Source of the DNA: JAXHUH01 sp034211175
Lineage (GTDB): Bacteria > Actinomycetota > Acidimicrobiia > Acidimicrobiales > CAIXPF01
NCBI GenBank assembly: GCA_034211175.1
Contig: JAXHUH010000240.1
Location: 1-64,000 of the forward strand
Length of the DNA stretch: 64,000 nt
Direction: 5' to 3'
The notes beneath the pieces were generated by a model, which was not told where the DNA came from, did no database searches, and saw nothing but the letters and a program-made list of their open reading frames with translations. The translations under genes were made by a program, and so were the position numbers. This document shows, piece by piece, positions 16,147-25,742 of this stretch (position 1 is its first letter; every line of letters begins with the position of its first letter).

Positions 16147-16440
16147 TGCCGATCGCGGTTCCGGTGATGCGACGCAACGTCTCGGGATCGGCCATGCCGC
16201 GAAGCCGATGAGGCCGCGTTGGCCTTGCCAACCGACCGAGCCGTGAGTCGGATCTGACGCCAGACGCCCGGGGGATGATCGCAGGCAGAGCGCGCGGCGT
16301 CGTATGTCCCGTCCGCCCGAGCGGTGCGGTGAGCGCTCGCTTGAGACATGAAGCATTTTGTGTCTTGAGAAGGAAACCGCCTGGGGGGTGACGAACAACC
16401 CCCCAGCTGCGAACGGAGCTCGTCACCGATACGGGGGAAC
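16147..16440. promoter_or_regulatory. Leader region of the mce operon
   Basis: Holds CTTGAG twice (16340-16345 and 16364-16369) with AGACA/TGTCT inverted arms inside (16344-16348, 16361-16365), and a perfect 9-bp hairpin CTGGGGGGT at 16381-16406 with an 8-base loop. The hairpin has no U-tract, so it is more likely an operator or leader structure than a terminator. Probably the control region for yrbEA-mceF. Confidence 0.45.
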
Positions 16441-17234
16441 ATGACGGCAGTGACCCAAGCAATCCGAGGACGTGCCGGCGCCGCCGTGGACGACGTCGGC
16501 CGCGTCTTCGGGCTGATGTTCGCCATCCTGGTGCGCATCCCTCGGCGTCCGTGGCGCCCACGGGCTGTCGCCGAGCAGGTGTGGTTCGTCGCGTCGGTCA
16601 CACTTTTCCGGCGCTGTTGCTGACCCTCAGCTTCGGGCTCGTGATCGGCCTGCAGGTGTACAACATCACCCGGCAGTTCGGCGCCGAATCAGCGCAGGGC
16701 GCGGCCATGGTCCTCGCCATCGTCCGAGAGGCCGGACCGCTGGGCACCACGTTCATGCTCGCCGCTGCGGCAGGCACCGCCATCACGGCCGACATCGGCA
16801 GCCGGACGGTGCGCGACGAGATCGCTGCCATGCAGGTCATGTCGGTCGACCCGATCCACCGGGTGGTCGTGCCTCGCGTGCTGGGCGCCTCCATCGCCGC
16901 CGGCATCCTCACCGGCATCGTGATCATGGGCGGGCTGGCCGGCGGCTTCCTGTACTCGGTGGTGCTCAAGGGATCGAACGCCGGCGCCTACCTCGACGGC
17001 TTCTCGACCCTGGCCCAGATGCCCGACCTGTACCTGGCCCTGGCCAAGGGCATGGTGTTCGGGGTCGTGGCCGCGGTCATCGCCGCGTGGCGAGGCCTGT
17101 ACGCCAAGGGCGGCGCCGGCGGGGTCGGCTACGCCGTCAACACCGGGGTCGTCATCACCATCCTCGCCCTGGTCGTCGTGAACCTGATCATGACCTTCGG
17201 CTACCTCGCCATCGTCCCGGACGCCATCCAATGA
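16441..17234 (+). pseudogene. yrbEA: YrbE-type (MlaE-like) permease A of the mce operon, frameshifted
   Basis: ATG 16441 reads ~56 residues ending EQVWFVASVTLF, then hits a stop at 16621-16623. The neighbouring frame carries on without a gap: PALLLTLSFGLVIGLQVYNITRQFGAES, VREAGPLGTTFMLAAAAGTAITADIGSRTVRDEIAAMQV, to 17234. One extra T in the TTTT run at 16610-16613 would restore a normal ~264-aa YrbE permease. YrbE proteins are the membrane subunits of Mce lipid importers and are needed in pairs. The rest of the operon is intact, so this is either an assembly error or a very recent mutation. Confidence 0.8.
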
Positions 17235-18097
17235 CCGCCACCACTCCCGCTCCCACCACTTCGGCGCGCCTGTGGAGCGCGACCAAGCAAGCCCTCGACC
17301 CGCTCGCCCAACCCTGGCGCGTGTCCCAGGACATCGTCGGAGTCGGCGCCAAGGCCGTGGTCAACGTGCCGGCGGCGCTGACCCACCGGGCCTACATCGT
17401 CAAGCTCATCTCCGACGTCGCCGTGGGCTCGGGCGCCTTCATCGTCGGCGCCGGTGCGGTGATCGTGGTGATCTTCATGACCGGTGTCATCGGCATCCAG
17501 GTCGGCCTCGAGGGCTACGAGGGTCTCGAGCTCATCGGTGCCGAGGACCTCATCGGCTTCCTCTCCGCGTTCGCCAACGTCCGCGAGATCACCCCGCTGG
17601 CCGCGGCCATCATCTTCGCCGCCCAGATCGGCGCCAACTACACCGCCGAGCTGGGGGCCATGCGCATCTCCGAGGAGGTGGACGCGATCGAGTCGATGGG
17701 CATCAAGTCCCTCCGCTACCTGGTCTCGACCCGGCTGGTCGCGTCGTTCATCACCGTCATGCCGCTGTATGTCATCGGCCTGTACGTGCAGCTGCTGACC
17801 ACCAAGCTGACCTCGACGGTGTTCTTCGGCATCGCCCCCGGCGTCTACGACCAGTACTTCGAGCTGTACCTGCCCCGCATCGACATCGTCTACAGCGTCA
17901 TCAAGATCCTGGTCTTCATCTCGATCATCACCTTCGTGCACTGCGCCTACGGGTTCCGGGTCTCGGGTGGGCCCGAGGACGTCGGCTACGCGGTGGGTCG
18001 GGCCGTGCGCCTGTCGATCACACTCGTGTTCCTCACCAACTTCTTGCTGACCCTCATCTTCTGGGGTTCGGGCGACACCGTGAGGTTCTCCGGATGA
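17231..18097 (+). CDS. yrbEB: YrbE-type (MlaE-like) permease B of the mce operon
   Basis: 288 aa, ATG 17231 in the stop of yrbEA. About five membrane helices and the MlaE core FANVREITPLAAAIIFAAQIGANYTAELGAMRISEEVDAIESMGI are visible, with FRVSGGPEDVGYAVGRAVRLS near the C-terminus. It forms the second half of the permease pair that receives lipid from the MceA-F tube and works with an MceG ATPase, which is not encoded in this window. The N-terminal ~40 residues are cytoplasmic and Pro/Thr-rich. Confidence 0.93.
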   Translation: MTATTPAPTTSARLWSATKQALDPLAQPWRVSQDIVGVGAKAVVNVPAALTHRAYIVKLISDVAVGSGAFIVGAGAVIVVIFMTGVIGIQVGLEGYEGLELIGAEDLIGFLSAFANVREITPLAAAIIFAAQIGANYTAELGAMRISEEVDAIESMGIKSLRYLVSTRLVASFITVMPLYVIGLYVQLLTTKLTSTVFFGIAPGVYDQYFELYLPRIDIVYSVIKILVFISIITFVHCAYGFRVSGGPEDVGYAVGRAVRLSITLVFLTNFLLTLIFWGSGDTVRFSG

Positions 18098-19230
18098 GCA
18101 TCCCCATCGCCCTCGTCCGACGCCTGGTCGTCTCCGTGCTGCTCGTCGGTCTGCTCGCCGCGTGGCTCGCCCAGCCCGGGCCCGACCGCAACGAGATCAC
18201 CGTGGAGTTCGCCCGGGCTGGGCTCAACGTGCGCCCTGGCGACGAGGTGCGGGTGCGCGGCGTGCCGGTCGGCACGATCTCGTCGATCGATGTCGACCGT
18301 GACACCTACACGGCGCGCTACACGCTCTCCGTCGACCGCGACGCCCCCATCGCGCCGCTCACGACTGCAGCCCTGGTCCCCAAGACGCTCTTCGGCGACA
18401 AGTACGTGGAGCTGGAGGGCGCCCCGCCCGACGCCGACCACCTGGGCGACGGCGCCCACATCCCGCTCGAGCGAACGTCGGCACCCAGCGAGGTGCAGGA
18501 GGTCCTCGACCAGCTCGAACCGGTCCTGGCCGAGGTCGACCCGGTGGCGTTCGCCAACGTGGTGGCCTCCACCGCGGAGGGCCTCGACGGCGCCGGCGCC
18601 GACATCGCCCGCCTGGTCGACGCCGTGCCCGGGGCGCTCGCCACCATCACCGCCAACCAGCAGGACCTGGGCCGCATCTTCCGCTCCGTTCCCGGCATCG
18701 CCGGCACCCTCGAGGAGCGGGCCGACCAGCTCGTGCAGGTTGCCGACTCCTTCGGCACGCTGGCCACGACCATCGACGACAACGAAGACGAGCTGGTCCG
18801 GTTCGTGACCGACACGGCGGACCTGTCCGCCCGGGCCGCCGAGCTGCTCACCACCGAGGAGGAGCGCCTCACCCGCATCCTCGACGACGGCTTCGCGGTG
18901 ATCGACCTGGTGGCCGAGCAGCCCGAGGCGCTACCCAAGCTGCTCGACGGGTTACCGCGGTTCGTGAACGGCCTGGCCGCGGCCACGTCATCGGGCTACT
19001 TCAAGGCGCCGATCGCCAGCTTCGGCGTGTTGATCCCCACCGTCGACTCCAAGGGCGCCCTCGGGGAGGCCGGGGGCGGCGCCGGCTTCGGCCCTGACAT
19101 CGTCGTCGAGGGCTTCCCCCTCAGCGACGGCATCACCATCGGCCCCGAGGACAGCACCGGCGGGCTGACCGGTGCGGTCAACGGCGTGGTCGGTCTGCTG
19201 GGGAACCTGCTCGGAGGTGGGCAGCGATGA
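18094..19230 (+). CDS. mceA: MCE-family protein A
   Basis: 378 aa, ATG 18094 overlapping yrbEB. One N-terminal membrane anchor (VRRLVVSVLLVGLLAAWLA) is followed by an MCE domain (~28-110: FARAGLNVRPGDEVRVRGVPVGTISSIDVDRD ... LFGDKYVELEGAP) and a long helical region (~130-310) that in these proteins builds a tube across the periplasm. The tail is Gly-rich (GAVNGVVGLLGNLLGGGQ). Six such subunits form the lipid channel. Position first after the two permeases is the standard mceA slot. Confidence 0.92.
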   Translation: MSIPIALVRRLVVSVLLVGLLAAWLAQPGPDRNEITVEFARAGLNVRPGDEVRVRGVPVGTISSIDVDRDTYTARYTLSVDRDAPIAPLTTAALVPKTLFGDKYVELEGAPPDADHLGDGAHIPLERTSAPSEVQEVLDQLEPVLAEVDPVAFANVVASTAEGLDGAGADIARLVDAVPGALATITANQQDLGRIFRSVPGIAGTLEERADQLVQVADSFGTLATTIDDNEDELVRFVTDTADLSARAAELLTTEEERLTRILDDGFAVIDLVAEQPEALPKLLDGLPRFVNGLAAATSSGYFKAPIASFGVLIPTVDSKGALGEAGGGAGFGPDIVVEGFPLSDGITIGPEDSTGGLTGAVNGVVGLLGNLLGGGQR

Positions 19231-20444
19231 GCCTGTGGATCAAGCTCGGCGTCCTCACCGCCGCCGGCATGGCCTGCCTCGCCGTCCTCGCCGTGCAGAT
19301 CGGCCAGCTCGGCGGCGCGGCCGGCGCCCTCGCCGACACCTACCCGGTGGTCGCCCACTTCGATGACGCCACCGGCGTCACCGACGGCAACGAGATCCGC
19401 CTCGCCGGCGTGCGCGTCGGCAAGGTCGGTTCCGTCGCCGTGGAGCGGGGCGAAGCGGTGGTCACCATGAACATCGACGAGCGGTACCGGGTCCCCCAGG
19501 ACAGCCGGTTCGAGCTCCGGTGGAAGAATCTGCTCGGGCAGCGCTTCATCCAGGTGGTCCCGCCGCCGGAGGCCACACCGGGCGGACCGGCCGTCGAGGA
19601 GGGCGCAGAGCTGACCACGGCCCGGACCCGCTCCGCCGCCGACCTGTCGATGCTGCTCAACAACACCGAGCCGCTCGTGGCTCAGCTCGATGTGCCCCGC
19701 CTGAACCAGGTGACCGCGACGCTCGCCGCCTCGTTCGCCGGACGGGAAGCCGCCCTCGGCGCCGGCATCGACGACGCCAGGACCCTGCTCACCGAGCTGA
19801 ACACTCGCCGCGACGCCATCGACCGCAGCCTCGCCAACCTCGACACCCTGATCGGCGGCATCGCCGAGCGCGACGCCGAGATCGAGCGGTTCCTGACCTC
19901 CTTCGCCACCACGGCGGAGACCTTGGCCGCCAATGCCGGCCAGCTGGGCCTCACCGTCGCCCAGCTCGACGTGCTCGTCGACGTGACCGAGCAGGTGCTC
20001 TCGGCGAGCAGCGAGGATCTCGACGCGGTGATCGACCAGTCGGTCCAGGTCCTCGACGCCGTGGCCGCCAACGCCGACTCCCTCGAGGAAGGCGTGCGGA
20101 CGCTGCCCTGGGCGGTGGCCGCCATCACCCGGGCGACCGGGAAGGGCAACTGGTGGCAGGTCTACGCCCGGGGTCTCGGCGGGGTCACGGCGTTCGTCAA
20201 CGAGCCGGTGATCGGACCCGACCACAACGACGTCGGCGTCGACGACCAGACCGCCCCCGACGCCCTGCTCGGCGAACCACGCGTCCCACTCCCCCCGATC
20301 CCCGAGACCCAGCTCGGGCCGGTCACCTTGAACCCGTCGCCACAGACCCGCGCCGAGCGCTACGAGCAGAACCGCCAACCCGAGGAGCCGCTGCTCGGCG
20401 GCCTCGGCACCCTCCTCAACAACCTGCTGGGGGGTGGATCGTGA
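19227..20444 (+). CDS. mceB: MCE-family protein B
   Basis: 405 aa, ATG 19227 overlapping mceA. N-terminal anchor (LGVLTAAGMACLAVLAVQIG), MCE domain with FDDATGVTDGNEIRLAGVRVGKVGSVAVERGE and RFELRWKNLLGQRFIQVVPP, then a helical stretch with heptad-like repeats to ~residue 300. A Cys in the anchor is not in a proper lipobox. The tail ends LLGGLGTLLNNLLGGGS, similar to the MceA tail. Its stop overlaps the GTG of mceC. Confidence 0.92.
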   Translation: MSLWIKLGVLTAAGMACLAVLAVQIGQLGGAAGALADTYPVVAHFDDATGVTDGNEIRLAGVRVGKVGSVAVERGEAVVTMNIDERYRVPQDSRFELRWKNLLGQRFIQVVPPPEATPGGPAVEEGAELTTARTRSAADLSMLLNNTEPLVAQLDVPRLNQVTATLAASFAGREAALGAGIDDARTLLTELNTRRDAIDRSLANLDTLIGGIAERDAEIERFLTSFATTAETLAANAGQLGLTVAQLDVLVDVTEQVLSASSEDLDAVIDQSVQVLDAVAANADSLEEGVRTLPWAVAAITRATGKGNWWQVYARGLGGVTAFVNEPVIGPDHNDVGVDDQTAPDALLGEPRVPLPPIPETQLGPVTLNPSPQTRAERYEQNRQPEEPLLGGLGTLLNNLLGGGS

Positions 20445-21586
20445 TCGACTCCCGCCTGCGCCTCAAGGCTGCGATCGGCATGGGCATCGTCGTGGTCCTC
20501 GGCCTTGTCGCCTTCGCCATCGGCGGCATGCGGATCTTCGAGCGCACCTACCCGCTGTCGGTGGTCGTCGAGGATGCCGCCGGGCTCGAGACCGGAGATC
20601 CGGTCCGGGTGGCCGGTGTCCCGGTCGGCTCGGTGAACTCGATCGAGCGGATTCCCGAGGACGGCACGCTGCGGGTCGGCTTCCAGGTCGATTCGGGCAC
20701 CGAGATCTCCGAGTCGAGCACCGCATCGGTCCGGCTCCGCACCCTGCTGGGCAAGAAGTACCTCGACATCGCCGACCCCGGCACCGGCCAGCCGTTGGCC
20801 GAGGGCGGCGTGGTCCCCGTCTCCCAGACCAGCGCGTCCACCGACGTCGACACCCTGCTCAACGCGGCGGAGCCCACGTTCGAGCGCACGGACGTGGACA
20901 GCATGAACAGCTTGCTCGCCGGTGTCGACCGCACCCTCGCCGGGCGGGGCGACGAGCTGCGGGACGTGTTCACCGAGCTCGGTGACCTGGCTTCCACGTT
21001 CGCCGACCGTGAGGCCGAGCTGACCCGGCTCATCGAATCCACCAACCAGCTCGCCGGCGTGGTCGGCGCCCGTGACGCCGAGCTGCGCACCGTGCTCGAC
21101 GGCATGGACCTGGTGCTGGCCACGCTGTCCGAGCGGGGCGGCAACCTCACCGCCCTGGTCGACCAGGTGCGCACCCTGTCCGACACCCTGTCCCCGCTGC
21201 TCGCCACCAACCGGGACGACTTCACCTCCCTCTTGGCCGACGTGAACCAGGTCAGCGAGGTGCTCGTCCGCCAGAAGGACCGCCTCGACGTCGCACTCAC
21301 CCAGGCCCCCAGCCTGGCCGAGCGCTTCCACGCCACCACCGCTGAGGGCTCGTGGGTGAACGTGTACATCGTCGGCGTGGTCGCCACGCCGTTCCTGGCC
21401 GATCCGGTCGACCTGGGCTCGTCGAACACGTCCGAGCCCGGCGTCAGCGGCGGGGTGCCCCGGGTGTGGCTCGACCCGCCCCAGCTCCTTCCGGACACCG
21501 ACATCGCCGGCATCGACCTGCTCTTCGAGGACAACCGGGTCATCCAGGCGCCGGAGGGCTACATCGAGGGAGCGCCGAGCCGATGA
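20441..21586 (+). CDS. mceC: MCE-family protein C
   Basis: 381 aa, GTG 20441. Anchor helix (AAIGMGIVVVLGLVAFAIGGMRIF), MCE domain (VVEDAAGLETGDPVRVAGVPVGSVNSIERI ... LRTLLGKKYLDIADPG) and a helical tube region. The C-terminal part contains GSWVNVYIVGVVATPF, a segment also found in other actinobacterial MceC proteins before the tail. No lipobox. Coupled to both neighbours by four-base overlaps. Confidence 0.92.
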   Translation: MIDSRLRLKAAIGMGIVVVLGLVAFAIGGMRIFERTYPLSVVVEDAAGLETGDPVRVAGVPVGSVNSIERIPEDGTLRVGFQVDSGTEISESSTASVRLRTLLGKKYLDIADPGTGQPLAEGGVVPVSQTSASTDVDTLLNAAEPTFERTDVDSMNSLLAGVDRTLAGRGDELRDVFTELGDLASTFADREAELTRLIESTNQLAGVVGARDAELRTVLDGMDLVLATLSERGGNLTALVDQVRTLSDTLSPLLATNRDDFTSLLADVNQVSEVLVRQKDRLDVALTQAPSLAERFHATTAEGSWVNVYIVGVVATPFLADPVDLGSSNTSEPGVSGGVPRVWLDPPQLLPDTDIAGIDLLFEDNRVIQAPEGYIEGAPSR

Positions 21587-22773
21587 CCACCTCGCTGGCC
21601 CGGCGCGCCATCACCGCCGTCGTCGTCTTCGCGTTCTCGCTGTCCACCGCCGGGCTCGCCGGTGTCGCCCTCGGCGTCGAGCTCGACAACCCCTTCGAGC
21701 CCGAGCGCACGGTCGTGCACGCCGACTTCGAGCGAGCCGTGGGCCTCTACGACCAATCCCGCGTGTTCGCCGACGGCGTGGAGGTCGGCGAGGTCACCGA
21801 CATCGAGGTGCTCCCCGACACCGTCCGGGTGGAGCTGACCCTCGACGACATCGCCATCCAGGACGACACCAAGGCCATCCTCCGGCTCCGGTCCCTCATC
21901 GGTGAGCGGTACGTGGAGCTCACGGACGTGTGGACCGGGGACGGGAGCCGCCTCGAGTCCGGTGACGTCATCCCGTTGGAGCGCACCGTGGTGCCGGCCG
22001 AGATCACCGAGGTGCTCGACGAGGCGGCCCGGGTGTCCGAGGAGCTGGACGGCGCCACCCTCAACCGCGTCATCGAGGAGCTGGCCGTGGTCGTCGCCGA
22101 CGACGGTGTCGCCGTGGAGGCGCTGCTCGAGGACCTGGCCGACGCCGGCGACGTGGTCGCGGCCCGGGCCGACGACCTCGACGAGCTCATCAGCTCCCTC
22201 GACACGGCCGTGGCCACCCTCGCCGAGAAGGATCAGACGGTCGTGTCGGTTCTGCGCAACGGCACGACGGTGTCCCAGGCCCTGCTCGCCCAGGAAGGGG
22301 CGCTCGACGCAGCCGTGCGCAGCATCGACACCATCGTCGGTGACCTGGCCACCTTCGCCGGCGACCAGCGCCAGGGCCTCACCGACCTGGCCGGTGACCT
22401 GTCCGAGATCGGCGCGCTGCTGGCCTCCCACCGGGCCGACTTCGAACAGACCGTGGACTACCTGCCGTGGGCGTCGTACGGGTTCGCCCGGGCCATCGCC
22501 CACGACGGCGACCGCTGGTACCTGCAACCCCAGGTCACCGGCACCCTCGTCGCGCCCTTCATCCCCAACGTCAACTCCCGCGGCGGGATCGGCTCCGAGG
22601 AGGAGGACAACCGCCTCGTTCCCGGCGTCGACTACGGCGACTCGGTCTTGCGCGACGTGGTGCCATGGCAGATCGACACCACGCCGCTGCTCGGCAACGG
22701 CCCGCTCCTGCCCTCGACGTCGCTGGGACCGGTCACCATCGACGCCGACGGCTCCGGGAGCGCGACGCCGTGA
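21583..22773 (+). CDS. mceD: MCE-family protein D
   Basis: 396 aa, ATG 21583. Anchor (AITAVVVFAFSLSTAGLAGVALG), MCE domain (FERAVGLYDQSRVFADGVEVGEVTDIEVL ... LRSLIGERYVELTDVW) and helical region to ~320, then a Pro/Gly-rich tail. In this copy GLYDQSRV replaces the usual GL...GxxV spacing, but the fold is clear. It is followed by a 31-base gap to mceE, the only gap inside the operon. Confidence 0.9.
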   Translation: MTTSLARRAITAVVVFAFSLSTAGLAGVALGVELDNPFEPERTVVHADFERAVGLYDQSRVFADGVEVGEVTDIEVLPDTVRVELTLDDIAIQDDTKAILRLRSLIGERYVELTDVWTGDGSRLESGDVIPLERTVVPAEITEVLDEAARVSEELDGATLNRVIEELAVVVADDGVAVEALLEDLADAGDVVAARADDLDELISSLDTAVATLAEKDQTVVSVLRNGTTVSQALLAQEGALDAAVRSIDTIVGDLATFAGDQRQGLTDLAGDLSEIGALLASHRADFEQTVDYLPWASYGFARAIAHDGDRWYLQPQVTGTLVAPFIPNVNSRGGIGSEEEDNRLVPGVDYGDSVLRDVVPWQIDTTPLLGNGPLLPSTSLGPVTIDADGSGSATP

Positions 22774-22804
22774 CCGACCACCGAACCACCAAGGAGGCCG
22801 GACC

Positions 22805-23932
22805 GTGCTCCGCCTGACCCTCGTCCAGCGGATCCGCCTCGGGATCCTCGTGGCCGTGCTCGCCGCCGCCGGCGTGTTCGTCATCCGGGCGTGGCCCGAA
22901 GCCGGCACCGCCTACGCAGCGATCGCCGAGGACGCCTCCGGGCTGGTGCCCCGCAACGACGTACGCCTGAACGACATCGTCGTCGGCCAGGTGACCGGCA
23001 TCGACCTCGAGGGGCTCGACGCCCGCATCGGCTTCACCATCGACGACGACGTGGAGCTGCCGTCGGCGACCAAGGTGGAGATCCGCCAGACGTCGCTGCT
23101 GGGGGAGTACTTCCTCGCCCTCGTCCCCGAGGGCGAGGGCCGGCTGGAGCCGGGCACCACCATCCCGCTGGAGCGGACCCGCCGGGCCGCCGAGCTGGAG
23201 ACCATCGTGTCCCGGGCCGGTGCGCTCACCGCCCAGGTCAACATCGACAACATCAACCGCATCCTCACCTCACTGGACACCGGCTTCGCTGCCGGGCCCG
23301 ATGCGGTCGGCGACATGTTCGAGTCCATCGCCGGCACGGCGACCACGATGTCGACGCTGCGCGCCGACCTCAACGCCACCATCGACTCCGTCGATGCCCT
23401 GTCGGCCCGGCTGGCGCCGGAGACCGGCCGGTTCAGCGACGCCGTCAGCCGGTTCGCCGACGGCGCCGAGGCGCTCGCCAGCTCCAACGAGGGCATCGAC
23501 GTGCTCGTCGAGCAGCTCGGCTCGGCCACCGGGTCGCTGTCCGAGCTCCTCGAGCGCAACCGGGAACGGCTCCAGCGCAGCACACCGGTGCTGCGCCGGA
23601 CGCTGGCCGACGTGGTCGCCAACCTCGACGACGTGATCTCGTCGGTCCAGGGCCTGCCCGCCTTCAACCGGGGCTGGGCCTGCGCCGCCGACGGCCACTA
23701 CCTCAACTTCATGTTCCCCCTCGCTCCCGAGGCGGCGAACCTTGATCTGAACCCGGGCCGGTGCGACAACGTCGAGGAAGGCCCACGCGGTCGTGCGCGG
23801 CCCACCGAGGTGCAGCTGCTGCCCGGCTTGGACAGCTTGCAGGTGGATGACCCGGTCGGCACCGGCGACGTCGACCTCGGCGCCGGCACCGCCAACGAGG
23901 GCCGGTCGGCCCTGGAGGGCGACCGGCCATGA
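22805..23932 (+). CDS. mceE: MCE-family protein E
   Basis: 375 aa from GTG 22805, chosen because AAGGAGG sits 7 bases upstream. In mycobacteria MceE is a lipoprotein, but here the N-terminus (LGILVAVLAAAGVFVIRAW) has no Cys and looks like a plain membrane anchor. MCE domain: AIAEDASGLVPRNDVRLNDIVVGQVTGIDL ... RQTSLLGEYFLALVPEGE. A helical region follows, then WACAADGHYLNFMFPLAPEA and a short tail. Stop overlaps mceF (ATGA). Confidence 0.9.
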   Translation: MLRLTLVQRIRLGILVAVLAAAGVFVIRAWPEAGTAYAAIAEDASGLVPRNDVRLNDIVVGQVTGIDLEGLDARIGFTIDDDVELPSATKVEIRQTSLLGEYFLALVPEGEGRLEPGTTIPLERTRRAAELETIVSRAGALTAQVNIDNINRILTSLDTGFAAGPDAVGDMFESIAGTATTMSTLRADLNATIDSVDALSARLAPETGRFSDAVSRFADGAEALASSNEGIDVLVEQLGSATGSLSELLERNRERLQRSTPVLRRTLADVVANLDDVISSVQGLPAFNRGWACAADGHYLNFMFPLAPEAANLDLNPGRCDNVEEGPRGRARPTEVQLLPGLDSLQVDDPVGTGDVDLGAGTANEGRSALEGDRP

Positions 23933-25182
23933 GGCTCAACGCCCGCACCGTCATCAACGTCCTGGTCGTCTTCGCCGTCGGTGCCTCCGCGCTGGTGTGG
24001 GCCGTGGTCGGTCTTGCCGGGCTGCGACTCTTCGGAGACGAACGCGTCACCGTGCAGGCAGTGGTCACCCGGGCCGCCGGTGCACTCCCCGGCGCCGAGG
24101 TGACGTATCTGGGCCAGTCGGTCGGCACGGTGAACCGCAGCGAGTTCGTCGACGACGGGATCCTGCTCACCATGGACGTCGACCTGCCGGACGAGGTCGC
24201 TGCGGTGCTGCGCGCCGACGTCCGGCAGAAGTCGGCGCTCGGCGAACCCTACGTGGACCTCGGGCCTGCGCAGGCCGACCCGGACGCCGATGCGAGCGAG
24301 GAAGAGGTCGTCCCCCTGGCATGGTCAGCGGGTCGGGTGCCGGCCCAGGAGCTGGACGGCGTGCGCATCCCGAGGGAACGGACGTCGGTCCCGGCCGAGC
24401 TGGGCCAGCTGCTCTCCGACGCCGACGCCCTCCTCGGAGACCTGAATCCCAAAGCCCTGGGCGACTTCGTCGACGGATCCGCTGCCATCGTCGGCAACGA
24501 GGAGAACCTGCGCCGCATCCTGCGCAGCGGCGCCGTGGTGGCAGAGACGATCCGCGGGCGCAGCGCCGAGATCGACTCGCTGGTGGCCAACGCCGCCCAG
24601 CTGAGCGAGACCCTGGACGCGTCCCGTGGCGACGTGCAGGGTGCGCTGGACGGCTTCTCCGAGCTCGGCGCCGTGCTGGCCGACCGGACCGAGCAGCTGG
24701 AGTCGATCCTCGAGCGAGGTTCCACGCTGGCCACCGAGGGCTCCCGCCTCATCGCCGACACCCGTCCCGAGGTCGACGGCGTCCTCTCCGGTCTCGACGC
24801 CACGTTCGAGACCCTCGCCGACCGTCCCACCAAGGTGCGTGAGATCCTCACCCTCACACCGCTGATGATCGACCGGTTCGGCAAGACCTTCGAAGGTGGC
24901 TACTTCTGGCTCGGTGCCGCGCACGTCCCCTTCGTGCCCGGTACTCCCCGCCTGGGCGTGCCGGTCACCGGCAAGGGCCTGCGCATCGACCGCATCTTCG
25001 CTCCCTCCGTGGCCCAGAAGATCACCGTCGACCTCGAAGCGATGGGCATGCCTCAGTTCGGGGTGGTCCAGCTGCTGCCCAGCGAGCAGATCGGCGCCGC
25101 CGCCCAGGAGCCGGGCGGGCTCAGCCGCCTGATCGACGCCACGCGGGTGGACCTCGAGGACGAAGCGCCCGAGGTCGAGTGA
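23929..25182 (+). CDS. mceF: MCE-family protein F
   Basis: 417 aa, ATG 23929. Anchor (VINVLVVFAVGASALVWAVVGLAG), MCE domain (RAAGALPGAEVTYLGQSVGTVNRSEFVDDG ... RQKSALGEPYVDLGPA) with an acidic insert (DPDADASEEEV), then a helical tube region to ~320. It closes the six-gene set; the next gene is on the opposite strand 20 bases away, so the operon probably ends here. Confidence 0.9.
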   Translation: MRLNARTVINVLVVFAVGASALVWAVVGLAGLRLFGDERVTVQAVVTRAAGALPGAEVTYLGQSVGTVNRSEFVDDGILLTMDVDLPDEVAAVLRADVRQKSALGEPYVDLGPAQADPDADASEEEVVPLAWSAGRVPAQELDGVRIPRERTSVPAELGQLLSDADALLGDLNPKALGDFVDGSAAIVGNEENLRRILRSGAVVAETIRGRSAEIDSLVANAAQLSETLDASRGDVQGALDGFSELGAVLADRTEQLESILERGSTLATEGSRLIADTRPEVDGVLSGLDATFETLADRPTKVREILTLTPLMIDRFGKTFEGGYFWLGAAHVPFVPGTPRLGVPVTGKGLRIDRIFAPSVAQKITVDLEAMGMPQFGVVQLLPSEQIGAAAQEPGGLSRLIDATRVDLEDEAPEVE

Positions 25183-25202
25183 CCGCTGAGAACCGGTGGC
25201 GC

Positions 25203-25742
25203 TCAGAGCACCTGGACGCTGGAGACCAGGTCCTCGTCCCGGTCGACCTGCACCAGCAGGCCGACCCGGACGATGCGGCTCTCTGGTGCCGCCGCCTGTC
25301 CCTGCTCACCACTACTGTCCGCCCCGTCGGCCGGTGCCGCTGAAGGAGCTGTGATCTGTTGGTTGACCACGACGAAGAAGACGGCCGTTCCGTCGTCGGC
25401 CCGCTGCAGGGTGGGCCCGGCGACGACCTCACCGCTGCTGACCGACCCGCTGGCCTGGAGGTCGGCGACGAACGTCTCACCCATGGTGGAGCGGAATTCG
25501 TCGGCGAAGGCCGGGGTCCCGAGGGCGAGGATGCGCTCGATGTCGGCCTCGACCCGGCCGGAGTCGAACGTGGTCACCGCACTGGCGAAGCGCTCGACGA
25601 GGGCGAGCTCGTCGGGGTCGGGAGTGGGCGTCCCGTCGTCGCCGTCGGCGGCGGCAGCGACGCCGAACCCAGCGAGCGCGACGCCGATGGCCAGAGCGAC
25701 GCCGGCGGCGATCCGGGAGTGCAAGACACGTCGGAGCATCAC
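25203..25742 (-). CDS. Mce-associated membrane protein (NTF2-like)
   Basis: 179 aa. GTG 25742 is directly followed by ATG 25739; either can start it. N-terminal signal/anchor (RIAAGVALAIGVALAGFGVAAAA), an acidic spacer, then ~120 residues with the Mas pattern: LVERFASAVTTFDSGRVEADIERILALGTPAFADEF and a beta-rich end with VFFVVVNQQIT. Mce-associated proteins stabilise the importer and usually follow mceF on the same strand. Here the gene is convergent with mceF and overlaps the divergent gene at its 5' end. Confidence 0.8.
   Translation of the reverse strand: MMLRRVLHSRIAAGVALAIGVALAGFGVAAAADGDDGTPTPDPDELALVERFASAVTTFDSGRVEADIERILALGTPAFADEFRSTMGETFVADLQASGSVSSGEVVAGPTLQRADDGTAVFFVVVNQQITAPSAAPADGADSSGEQGQAAAPESRIVRVGLLVQVDRDEDLVSSVQVL

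Noticed and set aside
16381..16406. Hairpin as a terminator of the Liv operon
   Set aside because: No U-tract and it lies 235 bases past the stop and 35 bases before the mce start, so a leader or operator role fits better.
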